A program made the translations under genes and the position numbers. DNA of 11,212 nt from the NCBI GenBank assembly GCA_002506015.1, contig DAWR01000074.1:16920-28131 (forward strand), in the 5' to 3' direction. The stretch's first letter is position 1. Every line of letters begins with the position of its first letter. Positions 1-7,005 of this stretch are shown here, piece after piece. The notes under the pieces are model-generated. The model was not told the DNA's origin. It ran no database searches and saw only the letters and a program-made list of their open reading frames with translations. The stretch is from Candidatus Methanogasteraceae archaeon UBA261. Lineage in GTDB: Archaea > Halobacteriota > Methanosarcinia > Methanosarcinales > Methanogasteraceae.

Positions 1-3000
1 ATGTGTATGTTGATCTTCGGCTCGGGCGCAGTGTAGTTCCCAAGCTCGCCTGCGATGCCCACAAAGATGTTCTTGAGAACCGTTGCATTCGGAGCGAAGT
101 AGTATTCTCCGCCGGTTATGTTTGCGATCCGCATCAGTATATCGCAATCGATTGTTGCGCCAAACCCGACCGTGAATATGGTGATGTTGTTTGCTGCCGC
201 ACGTTCTGCCTCCGCGATCATCGAGTGGTAGCCGACGTTGTCGATTCCGTCCGTCATCAGGACGATCGTTGCGTTTTCGTAGTCTGCCAAACCATTGTTC
301 GCATTGAACAGACCCTCGTCGATTGCGGTCATGCCGTCTGCCGTGAGACCGTCGATAGACGAATTGATCGGATTGCAGCTGACTGCCGAGTTAGCAAGCG
401 TCTCATCGATCTGCGCCCGCCATTTGAGCCAGTCTACAGTCGCTTGCGTGCGTGAGGTGTCCTGCTGTGAGTATGTGAGATCAAAGCATTCGTAATCGCG
501 GGCAGACGACGTTTCGACCTCGGTTGGAATGCTCCATTCCGAGCCATCCCATTTCTGGATATTGAGGTCGTTATTGCCATCAGAAGTCATGAGAAACATC
601 TCGTCTGAGTCCGGGTCAGGGGTTAATCGCGCCCATCGAGTGTACCAGTCCCCACCGAGGTTCGAGGCTGAACTCTCTTTGCCCCATGAGCCATTCCATA
701 TACGATACTTGGGCGTGGGTGTACTGTCCCCCCATACCACAAGCCCCCTGCCGCTCGATTGCTCAAAGCAAACATCCATGATCCGTTTGTTGCACTCGTA
801 GGTGTTCTCCTCGATCTTGAGGTTTGACGACCATGTAGAGCCATTCCACACTGTTACATGCACGTCCTTATCCTCGTTCAGCGCACCCATGAGAATGTTA
901 TCTGAGTTCGGGTCGGCTGCAAGTTTGATCCAGTACACACTATCTGTAAATGCATATATATCGCTGGCAGCGCCCCACGCCGTGCCATTCCAGACACGAG
1001 ATCTGACAGTTGAAGTGCCCTTATCAGACCACACAACAATGGCGTTTCCGTTCCGGTCATAGACCGCATCAAAGCACTGGTAGCCGTAGGCTCTGGAATC
1101 ATTCGTGATAGTGAGTGGATTGCCCCAGCTCGATCCGTCCCATACCTGGGCACGGATATCTCTTGCATCATCAAGCGTCACTATAACAATCTCATCCGAG
1201 TTCGGATCTGCGGCAAGCCTGACCCACCATAGATCTCCGGCACCCGGACTTGTACTGTTCACGAAAGCCCCACCAGTCCACCCCGTGCCATCCCATATCC
1301 GATATCGTGGCACCCCATCATTCAGCCCCGTATCCACGTATGCGACCATGGCGTCACCTGAAACCTGTTCATAAGCGATATCGAACCCACGACACGTGTA
1401 TGAATCCAATGAACCTGTGAATTGCTGCGGCGCACTCCATGTAGAACCATCCCAGACCTGCACATTGACGTCATACGACGAATCCACAGTCCCCAGGATC
1501 ATCTCGTCTCGTGTCGGGCACGACTGCATCGTGATCCACCGGATGGTTCCGCCAACGTTATTCGCATCCGTTTCATCCGACCAACCAGACCCGTCTCGCT
1601 GCCGGTATCTGGGGACACTCGCGCTGTTACCATCATAATAGGCACACATGATCTCCCTTAATGGCGAACTTGAAGCATTGATTGTGAATCGTGTATCGTC
1701 GCCCATAACGTCCGTTCCATTGACAACGACACGGTAGTTTGTGCCTGACGATAGCGTAGCAGTCACAGTCTCCGGATGTGACGCGCTTGATGAGTCGAGA
1801 AGAGTTATTCCGTCGTACAGGTATAGGTCAAGATCGGATGCATCGTCCCACGTCAGGTTGAAATAATAGACCCCGGGTGTGTTGACCGTGAAATAGCCTT
1901 CCCACTGGTTTTCCTCGCAGACATAGCTCGTCTGGTCGGTCGTATCGTTCGTGCTCGAATAGCTGTATGTGGCAAGCCCGACTCGATCCGCTCTGGTTGG
2001 ATCGAGACTCGATATGAACGCATGAGATGCGAGCTTTGCCGCACTCTTCTTGTCGATATAGGTGGTGATGTTAAACCGCTCGGAACCATTACCGGACCCT
2101 GTGACCCGCAGCGTCCAGTCCCCGTTCTCGACAATGTCCGTGTCGGTAGCCGGGTACGTGTATGGGAGCGGGCGAATCCAGATGTAGTCTGATGTGTCTC
2201 CCGGTATCGAGTATGTGATCGTGACAAGCGGGCGGTAGCCATTTAGGGTGTATGTGTATCTATTTGGGTTTGTCTCGCCGGATGCGAACCGGTCGGCGCC
2301 TTTTCCACCATAACCTGATCCCATGAGAACGATGTTGCATTCCTCGCCCCAGTCAGGAATGCGGTTGCCGCTCCAGTCTGCGCTCGTTATATCGAATTCA
2401 ATCACATCACCCGCAATCGATTCTGTTAATGCAACCGAGTCGATGAGATGTGAATCGTTGTCCGCGCTGCTGAAACTGCCACCGGATGCCCATGCTTGTG
2501 GTGTGGAGTTGTAACAGCAGTTCCATGTCGGATCATCGCTGTAACCGGTTGTTATATCGTAAATATTGACAGATCTATGCGCATTACCAGGATCAGAGGT
2601 TGGAGTTGGATCCATGCCGCGCAGATACATGATCACGCTCTCGATTCTTGCGTTCTGCGTTGGCGCACCCGGAAGCTCCCATCGCAAAATAGAGGATGCC
2701 TGCTCTCCTCCGCCGGTCAGATCGTCCGATACACAGAATGAAGTCTCGTCTGCAAAGACCGTGTCCGGACTTTCCGATGCGATGTATGTGTCAAACTCAG
2801 GGGACCGGACGTCAATTGGGATTGCCTCGCGGTCGTCGAAGTAGTAGCCGGTGGTGTCGTTTCCCATCCCGTATACCGCCCCACCCGGACTTACGAGTTC
2901 AATATCAAGGTCTGTGGTGCTGTTCTCCCATTGCAGTAGCACTTTCAGGTCGTTTAGGGTCTCATTGATCAGAAAAGTCTCCTCAAATTCAGGGGCGGCA

Positions 3001-5489
3001 TTACCATCAAAGGAGCATGCGTATCCGGATCCACTCAGGTCGGTATCCGCAGTATAGCTTGCAATGACCGCGCCATCTTTGAGTATGTCTACGTTGCGAA
3101 CGCGACTGGTCCACGAACTGAGTCCGGCGTATTCGTGGTAATCATAAAACGTGACCGTGTTAGACCCGTTATGCACGCAGCTTGTGATGTCATATTCGTA
3201 ATCAGCCACCCACCCAGGATCAGTGCCATACGATGGTGGAGGTATCAATGTGAAATTCACACCGTTGACCTGAACCAGACATTCACCGGCACTACTACCA
3301 CCATAATTGGAGCCGGCATCAAAGGTGGTATCGAGATCATATCCATCGAATCTGAGTACATAAGATATGAGATCAACCATACCTTCAGCCTCATAATCGT
3401 ATGGCGTGAACCCCTCTATCCCGTACTCAATCTCGGTTATGTCGTAATCGCTGATCTCCTGGGCAATTGAGTTGTACACAGAACGCAGTTCGGAACTGGA
3501 CGGTGCATTGTAGTATGTGCCGCCGGTCTCGGATGCGACGCGTTGCAGGAGCGGTTCGTCTATGTACGCGGCGCTGCCAAGACCGATTGTGTATATCGTG
3601 ATGCCGTTCGCATTTGCAGTTGTAATCGCTTGCGAACAATCCTGATCGCCTCCTGTATTGCACACGCCGTCGGTAAGCAGGATCGTAATCTTTCTTGCAC
3701 CAGTCCGCCCGCCCATAAGCATGTTATTGGCATCTGCAAGCCCGGCCCCTATCGCAGTGTTGCCGGTTGCGGATATCATATCAATTGCGCTCCGAACGAG
3801 TGCTTTACCATCCGATGAATTGAGCAATGTCAATCCGATATCAATTCTGCTGTTGTCCGGTGTTCCGCTTGAAAACGATACCACCCCAACCTGTGCATTC
3901 GAGACAAGATTATCCATGAAGACCTCTGCAGCGGTCTTTGCATCAACCATCGGCTGCTCCGGGTTTGAGCCGAGATATGCCATGCTGCCTGATCGGTCGA
4001 GAACGAGCGCAACATCAAGCGGCGTTCCTGCGTAGTAATCAGGATCCATGCTGCCTGATCGGTCGAGAACGAGCATCGCGTGTGCGGAGAGCCGCGTTCC
4101 GGTGATGTTGCCCTGACCCGATACGACCGTTGTCACATTGATTATGCCGCCCTGTTCAATCGGATCCGGCTCGATTGTTGATATGACCGAGATGAACGGA
4201 GTGCCCATGACCTGAATTGCGATATCGTCCTCAATCAGAACTCCCGAATCGTTACATGCGTCTGCTGTGACGGTTGCATCGCCGGAAATTGCGGATTGCA
4301 GCGTGACCATCGCCTGCCCATACGTATCGGTGGTTGCGGTGGTCGAAGAGAGGCTTCCGAGCGTGGTACTGAAGTTAACAGTCCTGTTCTGGAGAACATG
4401 ATCCCATTTATCGACCACAGTGGCGGTTATCACTGATTCATTGACTCCCTCGATACTCGAGACGGATATCCTTGTTGCGTCTGCCACAACAACGATTCTT
4501 GCGGGCTCTTCCACATAGAATTCAACGACGGTCTCATTAGTGAGACTGGTGCCACCCTCTGCCTCATCGATATAAGTGCCGTTCACAGTGATGTTGCCTG
4601 GGAAGATCGATGGTTTCAGAGTGATCTCTGCGATGCCGTAACCATCCAGTGGCATCACAATTTCGCTTCCTGAGACATTGAAGCGAATCGACCCACGGGA
4701 GAGCAGCGGATTTAAGAATTCATCGACGACCTCGCCTGTAACCCTTGAGGTCTCGATGTTATTTGCAACAACACGCGCCGGATTGGGGGCAAAGGGCATC
4801 TTCGCATGGCAACCGGCAACTCCGATGATCGTTACATACTCGTTCACCACAAGCTCGTCTGCGGTTGTGATCTTTGCGGCGACCATGTTACTCCCCGCTC
4901 GTTTATCGAGGTATGCCATAACAGTTGTTGCGCCATTCCCATCGGTTATGTTTGACGATGGGGTCACGAACGCGTTATTGTATTCGATCGGGCTGTTCCA
5001 TAGATTATCCGGGGGGGACACCATTGTACAGTTGATAGTCGTATTCGGGAGGGGGCGGTCCATGGAATCGTAAACCTCTGCTGAGACTATGCAGGTGGTG
5101 TTCACAACAGCGCTACTGTTGACACGGAACCGGATGCGGTCAGGCGGTCCGGCAACGAATGTCACGTTTGTGGTGTTGCTTGCAGCCGGTGCCTCGGCTG
5201 TGATCTTCGCAGTGCCGACGTCATACGAACTGATCATGACAACAGCGATTCCGGAGGCGTTTGTGTAGGTGTAGCTTAGAGAGAGCGTTCCACGGGTTGT
5301 TGTGAAGTTGACACGCGTGTTATCGAGAGGGTGCCCGGTTGTGTTTGTGAGATTCACGGTGATGTTTACGGTGCGGTTGTCAGCAAATGTCTCGTCTGTT
5401 CCTGCGGTTATGTTCAGCGTATCTGCAGAGGCGATCGCTATTAATGGCAGTAGCAGCACCATGCAGAGAATCGCGCTTCCACATCTCAT
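1..5489 (-). CDS. Giant secreted multidomain surface protein with two vWA domains (C-terminus beyond the window)
   Basis: Reading the minus strand from ATG 5489 gives 1829 codons with no stop to the window edge. A signal peptide (hydrophobic run 7-20, likely cleavage after ASA at 20-22) and many NxS/T sequons imply an exported, probably glycosylated envelope protein. Modules in order: four Ig/invasin-like repeats (~23-430); a linker; vWA-1 (~490-680) with metal-site motif D498-R-S500-G-S502, T578 and D607 (in LLTDG); a jelly-roll-like segment (~700-815); the first half of a P/PPC-like domain (~832-895); a DNRLRE-like domain (~897-1097); the rest of the P-like domain (~1100-1146, with WTLRVTG); a vWA-like helix/strand (1147-1185); a PPC-like module (~1190-1272); four ~100-residue repeats (~1293-1680); and the rear of a second vWA domain with T1721 and D1747 (in LMTDG). 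vWA domains bind ligands through a metal ion, so adhesion or cell contact is a reasonable role; the ligand is unknown. Domain names are from reading motifs, not a profile search. A TATA-like box lies ~36-41 bases upstream. Confidence 0.9.
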   Translation of the reverse strand, partial: MRCGSAILCMVLLLPLIAIASADTLNITAGTDETFADNRTVNITVNLTNTTGHPLDNTRVNFTTTRGTLSLSYTYTNASGIAVVMISSYDVGTAKITAEAPAASNTTNVTFVAGPPDRIRFRVNSSAVVNTTCIVSAEVYDSMDRPLPNTTINCTMVSPPDNLWNSPIEYNNAFVTPSSNITDGNGATTVMAYLDKRAGSNMVAAKITTADELVVNEYVTIIGVAGCHAKMPFAPNPARVVANNIETSRVTGEVVDEFLNPLLSRGSIRFNVSGSEIVMPLDGYGIAEITLKPSIFPGNITVNGTYIDEAEGGTSLTNETVVEFYVEEPARIVVVADATRISVSSIEGVNESVITATVVDKWDHVLQNRTVNFSTTLGSLSSTTATTDTYGQAMVTLQSAISGDATVTADACNDSGVLIEDDIAIQVMGTPFISVISTIEPDPIEQGGIINVTTVVSGQGNITGTRLSAHAMLVLDRSGSMDPDYYAGTPLDVALVLDRSGSMAYLGSNPEQPMVDAKTAAEVFMDNLVSNAQVGVVSFSSGTPDNSRIDIGLTLLNSSDGKALVRSAIDMISATGNTAIGAGLADANNMLMGGRTGARKITILLTDGVCNTGGDQDCSQAITTANANGITIYTIGLGSAAYIDEPLLQRVASETGGTYYNAPSSSELRSVYNSIAQEISDYDITEIEYGIEGFTPYDYEAEGMVDLISYVLRFDGYDLDTTFDAGSNYGGSSAGECLVQVNGVNFTLIPPPSYGTDPGWVADYEYDITSCVHNGSNTVTFYDYHEYAGLSSWTSRVRNVDILKDGAVIASYTADTDLSGSGYACSFDGNAAPEFEETFLINETLNDLKVLLQWENSTTDLDIELVSPGGAVYGMGNDTTGYYFDDREAIPIDVRSPEFDTYIASESPDTVFADETSFCVSDDLTGGGEQASSILRWELPGAPTQNARIESVIMYLRGMDPTPTSDPGNAHRSVNIYDITTGYSDDPTWNCCYNSTPQAWASGGSFSSADNDSHLIDSVALTESIAGDVIEFDITSADWSGNRIPDWGEECNIVLMGSGYGGKGADRFASGETNPNRYTYTLNGYRPLVTITYSIPGDTSDYIWIRPLPYTYPATDTDIVENGDWTLRVTGSGNGSERFNITTYIDKKSAAKLASHAFISSLDPTRADRVGLATYSYSSTNDTTDQTSYVCEENQWEGYFTVNTPGVYYFNLTWDDASDLDLYLYDGITLLDSSSASHPETVTATLSSGTNYRVVVNGTDVMGDDTRFTINASSSPLREIMCAYYDGNSASVPRYRQRDGSGWSDETDANNVGGTIRWITMQSCPTRDEMILGTVDSSYDVNVQVWDGSTWSAPQQFTGSLDSYTCRGFDIAYEQVSGDAMVAYVDTGLNDGVPRYRIWDGTGWTGGAFVNSTSPGAGDLWWVRLAADPNSDEIVIVTLDDARDIRAQVWDGSSWGNPLTITNDSRAYGYQCFDAVYDRNGNAIVVWSDKGTSTVRSRVWNGTAWGAASDIYAFTDSVYWIKLAADPNSDNILMGALNEDKDVHVTVWNGSTWSSNLKIEENTYECNKRIMDVCFEQSSGRGLVVWGDSTPTPKYRIWNGSWGKESSASNLGGDWYTRWARLTPDPDSDEMFLMTSDGNNDLNIQKWDGSEWSIPTEVETSSARDYECFDLTYSQQDTSRTQATVDWLKWRAQIDETLANSAVSCNPINSSIDGLTADGMTAIDEGLFNANNGLADYENATIVLMTDGIDNVGYHSMIAEAERAAANNITIFTVGFGATIDCDILMRIANITGGEYYFAPNATVLKNIFVGIAGELGNYTAPEPKINIH
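455..1622 (-). repeat. Four ~100-residue WDG/WNG repeats inside the giant protein
   Basis: Residues ~1293-1680 contain four tandem modules. Each starts like VPRYRIWDGTGW and has, about 45-50 residues later, a second motif of the form Q-V-W-D-G-S-T-W. Equivalent first-motif positions are 1298 (Arg replaces Trp in the first unit), W1399, W1500 and W1598, giving a period of 101, 101 and 98 residues. Second motifs read VWDGSTW, VWDGSSW, VWNGSTW and KWDGSEW, and a phrase close to RLAADPNSDEI recurs between them. Two W-x-G-x-x-W strands per unit suggests about eight blades of a beta-propeller; that fold is an inference. The last unit diverges after a CFDLTYSQ phrase, where vWA-like sequence resumes. 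Confidence 0.8.
3980..4074 (-). repeat. 29-bp perfect direct repeat, 66-bp period, duplicating the vWA metal-site motif
   Basis: Positions 3980-4008 and 4046-4074 are identical over 29 bases, with starts 66 bases (22 codons) apart, so the frame is kept. Each copy encodes LVLDRSGSM, giving two consecutive DxSxS motifs (D476 and D498) separated by the linker DPDYYAGTPLDVA. Bases outside the 29 differ, so only the metal-site codons are shared exactly. A vWA domain needs one such motif; the second (D498) is followed by a normal vWA-1 sequence and is preceded by the expected hydrophobic first strand. Confidence 0.9.
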
Positions 5490-5522
5490 ATCAGAAACCC
5501 CATTACCAATACGGGGCGACGT

Positions 5523-5537
5523 GGCATAAACCTTTCG
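5523..5537 (-). promoter_or_regulatory. Likely BRE/TATA promoter of the giant vWA gene
   Basis: Read on the minus strand this is CGAAAGGTTTATGCC: a purine-rich BRE-like CGAAA followed by the TATA-like TTTATG (5530-5525). About 25 bases downstream would put transcription start near 5502, 13 bases before ATG 5489, so the leader would be very short. No clear Shine-Dalgarno sequence precedes that ATG. The element was identified by eye. Confidence 0.5.
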
Positions 5538-5617
5538 AGGTTAAAGTCGAGGATTGTCATTCGTTTCTGCCGAACTCTCCGATCGCCAGACTCCAACGCG
5601 TGGTTGAGCATGCGCAG

Positions 5618-5625
5618 AAAATATA
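5618..5625 (+). promoter_or_regulatory. TATA box of mobA
   Basis: AAAATATA lies 30-38 bases before the ATG at 5656, the spacing expected for an archaeal leaderless transcript. An in-frame ATG at 5626 abuts this box and would be upstream of the predicted transcription start, so this element helps to choose 5656 as the translation start. Confidence 0.6.
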
Positions 5626-5655
5626 ATGAGCCCCGCACCACAACAGAACGTCTGC

Positions 5656-6261
5656 ATGAGAACAGCGATCATCCTCTGTGGCGGGAGAAGTGCCAGATTC
5701 GGGCGTGACAAGACACTGCTGGAGATCAACGGATCTCTGATGATCGACCGAGTGATCGACCGGGCGTTGCGGGCTGTGGATGAGATCGTGATCGCTGCAC
5801 GAGACCCCGAGCAGAAAGAGTCGCTCATAGAGGTTCTGCGAGTTCGGGACGGTGCGGAGGTTACGATCGTCTGCGATTCGATTGCGGGATATGGGCCTGT
5901 TGCAGGCATTCTTGCAGGACTGCTCGCATCGAAATCAGAATATTCGGTATGTCTCGCATGCGATCTGCCGCATATCAATCCCACTGCCATCGATGCGCTC
6001 TTCGAATATGCAACAGGTCACGATGCGGCAATTCCGCAGCATCGAAACGGGATGCTTGAAACGCTATACGCGGTATATGGCAGACCAATGATAACCGCAT
6101 GTCGTGATGCAATGAAAAATGATGAGCACACCATCAGGTCAGCGATATACGCGATGGATGAGGTTCTCTTTGTGCCAACAGAGTCACTGCGCAGGTTCGA
6201 CTCTGATCTGCGCATGTTTCTGAACGTAAATTATCCGGAAGATCTTGGAATGGTTGTATGA
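5656..6261 (+). CDS. mobA: Molybdenum cofactor guanylyltransferase (MobA)
   Basis: A 201-residue nucleotidyltransferase of the MobA family, which transfers GMP from GTP to molybdopterin (Mo or W form) to make the guanine dinucleotide cofactor used by formate dehydrogenase and formylmethanofuran dehydrogenase. Visible signatures are the N-terminal nucleotide loop LCGGRSARFGRDK (residues 7-19), GPVAGILAGL (80-89), the metal-binding CDLPHINP (102-109), ETLYAVYGRP (135-144) and the C-terminal NVNYPEDL (190-197). Length matches the family (about 190-200 residues). The start at 5656 gives the usual MRTAIILCGG opening and lies about 30 bases after a TATA box; an upstream in-frame ATG at 5626 adds ten non-conserved residues and falls at the promoter itself. 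The gene is divergent from the giant vWA gene. A related GTP:adenosylcobinamide-phosphate guanylyltransferase (CobY) was considered, but the motifs fit MobA better. Confidence 0.9.
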   Translation: MRTAIILCGGRSARFGRDKTLLEINGSLMIDRVIDRALRAVDEIVIAARDPEQKESLIEVLRVRDGAEVTIVCDSIAGYGPVAGILAGLLASKSEYSVCLACDLPHINPTAIDALFEYATGHDAAIPQHRNGMLETLYAVYGRPMITACRDAMKNDEHTIRSAIYAMDEVLFVPTESLRRFDSDLRMFLNVNYPEDLGMVV

Positions 6262-6287
6262 ACGCGTTCCGCGGGGCTACTGACAAT

Positions 6288-6300
6288 CGAAACGTATATG
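6288..6300 (+). promoter_or_regulatory. BRE/TATA promoter of hicBA
   Basis: CGAAACGTATATG combines a BRE-like CGAAA with a TATA-like element centred near 6297. Transcription would start near 6322, leaving only about 8 bases before the hicB ATG at 6330. The site begins 26 bases after the mobA stop, so hicBA has its own promoter. Confidence 0.5.
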
Positions 6301-6329
6301 TGGCGTGAACGCAGGTAAACAACGTAACT

Positions 6330-6596
6330 ATGAGCAAAGGTGAAACAGAAGCGAGAACTTATCTTTTTAGGGTGGTGGTCGAGTCGGATTGTGAGCGGTG
6401 GCATGCTTGCTGCCCCGCCCTCGAGGATATTGGGGGAGCTACATGGGGGCATACCAAAGAAGAAGCATTAAGAAATATACAAGAAGTAGTTGAGGTAATA
6501 ATAGAAGAATTAATCGAAGACGAGGAACCCATGCCCGAAGCATCGGAAAAGGAAGTTCAGATTTTCTCCGAACCAAGAGTAATGGTAACCACGTGA
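6330..6596 (+). CDS. hicB: HicB-family antitoxin
   Basis: An 88-residue protein with the HicB partial RNase H-like fold: YLFRVVVESD (residues 11-20), then WHACCPALEDIGGATWGHTKEEAL with a following helix ALRNIQEVVEVIIEEL. This matches the HicB pattern of a beta strand, a CPxL turn, a glycine/threonine loop and an EEAL-N-I helix. The C-terminal tail is acidic and has no recognisable helix-turn-helix or ribbon-helix-helix domain, so this is the short antitoxin type; how it would autoregulate is unclear. It precedes the toxin gene and overlaps it by one base, so translation is probably coupled. Base use is visibly more AT-rich (many AAA, ATA, GAA codons) than in mobA or cobS, suggesting later acquisition. 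Confidence 0.88.
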   Translation: MSKGETEARTYLFRVVVESDCERWHACCPALEDIGGATWGHTKEEALRNIQEVVEVIIEELIEDEEPMPEASEKEVQIFSEPRVMVTT

Positions 6597-6868
6597 TGCC
6601 GATTGATTATAGCAAGTTGCGAAACATAACTGCCAGGGAAATTATCTCCGCTCTTTCTCGTGATGGATTCTATTTTCGGTCCCAAAAGGGGAGCCACCAG
6701 AGATACTACCACCCCGATGGGAGAAAAGTCACAATTTCCTTTCATGGTCCGGCCGACACTTTTCCCCCAAAAACATTGAAATCGATGGTAGAAAAACAGG
6801 CTAAATGGACTGACCGAGATTTAAAACGGCTAAAGATGTTAAAATGGGATGAAATGCAAGACCGATGA
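6596..6868 (+). CDS. hicA: HicA-family toxin (mRNA interferase)
   Basis: A 90-residue basic protein with the HicA double-stranded-RNA-binding-like fold. The family's catalytic histidine is in KGSHQRYYHPDGR (H34), preceded by EIISALSRDGFYFRSQ and followed by the strand KVTISFHG. HicA toxins cleave mRNA and stop translation unless bound by HicB. The reading frame can open one codon earlier at GTG 6593; ATG 6596 is preferred because it overlaps the hicB stop as TGATG, a usual coupling arrangement. The toxin follows the antitoxin, opposite to the best-studied hicAB order but common for the short HicB type. The gene appears intact, with histidine and full length present. Confidence 0.9.
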   Translation: MPIDYSKLRNITAREIISALSRDGFYFRSQKGSHQRYYHPDGRKVTISFHGPADTFPPKTLKSMVEKQAKWTDRDLKRLKMLKWDEMQDR

Positions 6869-6938
6869 TTTAACACAATGGTCGGCATTTTCCCTTCAGG
6901 AAGACAAAGGAAGAGCAACCAGTTCTTCTGGAGTTAAC

Positions 6939-6948
6939 AAAATATACA
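6939..6948 (+). promoter_or_regulatory. TATA box upstream of top6A
   Basis: AAAATATACA in the 137-base gap between hicA and top6A would start a transcript near 6970-6973, about 35 bases before the top6A ATG. Unlike the other promoters here, this leaves room for a leader carrying a ribosome-binding site. Confidence 0.5.
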
Positions 6949-6988
6949 ACATCGAATTAAGTTGACAACCTCAAAAAAACTGCCCCGC

Positions 6989-6996
6989 AGGAGGGG
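6989..6996 (+). promoter_or_regulatory. Strong Shine-Dalgarno site of top6A
   Basis: AGGAGGGG ends nine bases before ATG 7006, a near-ideal match to the anti-Shine-Dalgarno end of archaeal 16S rRNA. It is the clearest ribosome-binding site in the window and fixes the start of the topoisomerase gene. Confidence 0.8.
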
Positions 6997-7005
6997 TTCG
7001 ATAAC

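Noticed and set aside
3..5073. Many plus-strand open frames of 60-150 codons across the left half
   Set aside because: They lie opposite the continuous minus-strand frame, whose translation shows a signal peptide, known domain motifs and internal repeats; the plus frames show no family motifs.
5626..5655. Earlier in-frame start for mobA at ATG 5626
   Set aside because: It abuts the TATA box and precedes the predicted transcript start; the added residues are not part of the MobA fold, which normally opens near the GG loop.
5656..6261. CobY (adenosylcobinamide-phosphate guanylyltransferase) instead of MobA
   Set aside because: cobS nearby made this tempting, but the RSARFGRDK loop, GPVAGILAGL and NVNYPEDL segments match MobA.
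6875..6937. Very small open frame after hicA
   Set aside because: About 19 codons, no ribosome site, no recognisable motif, and it overlaps the top6A promoter region.
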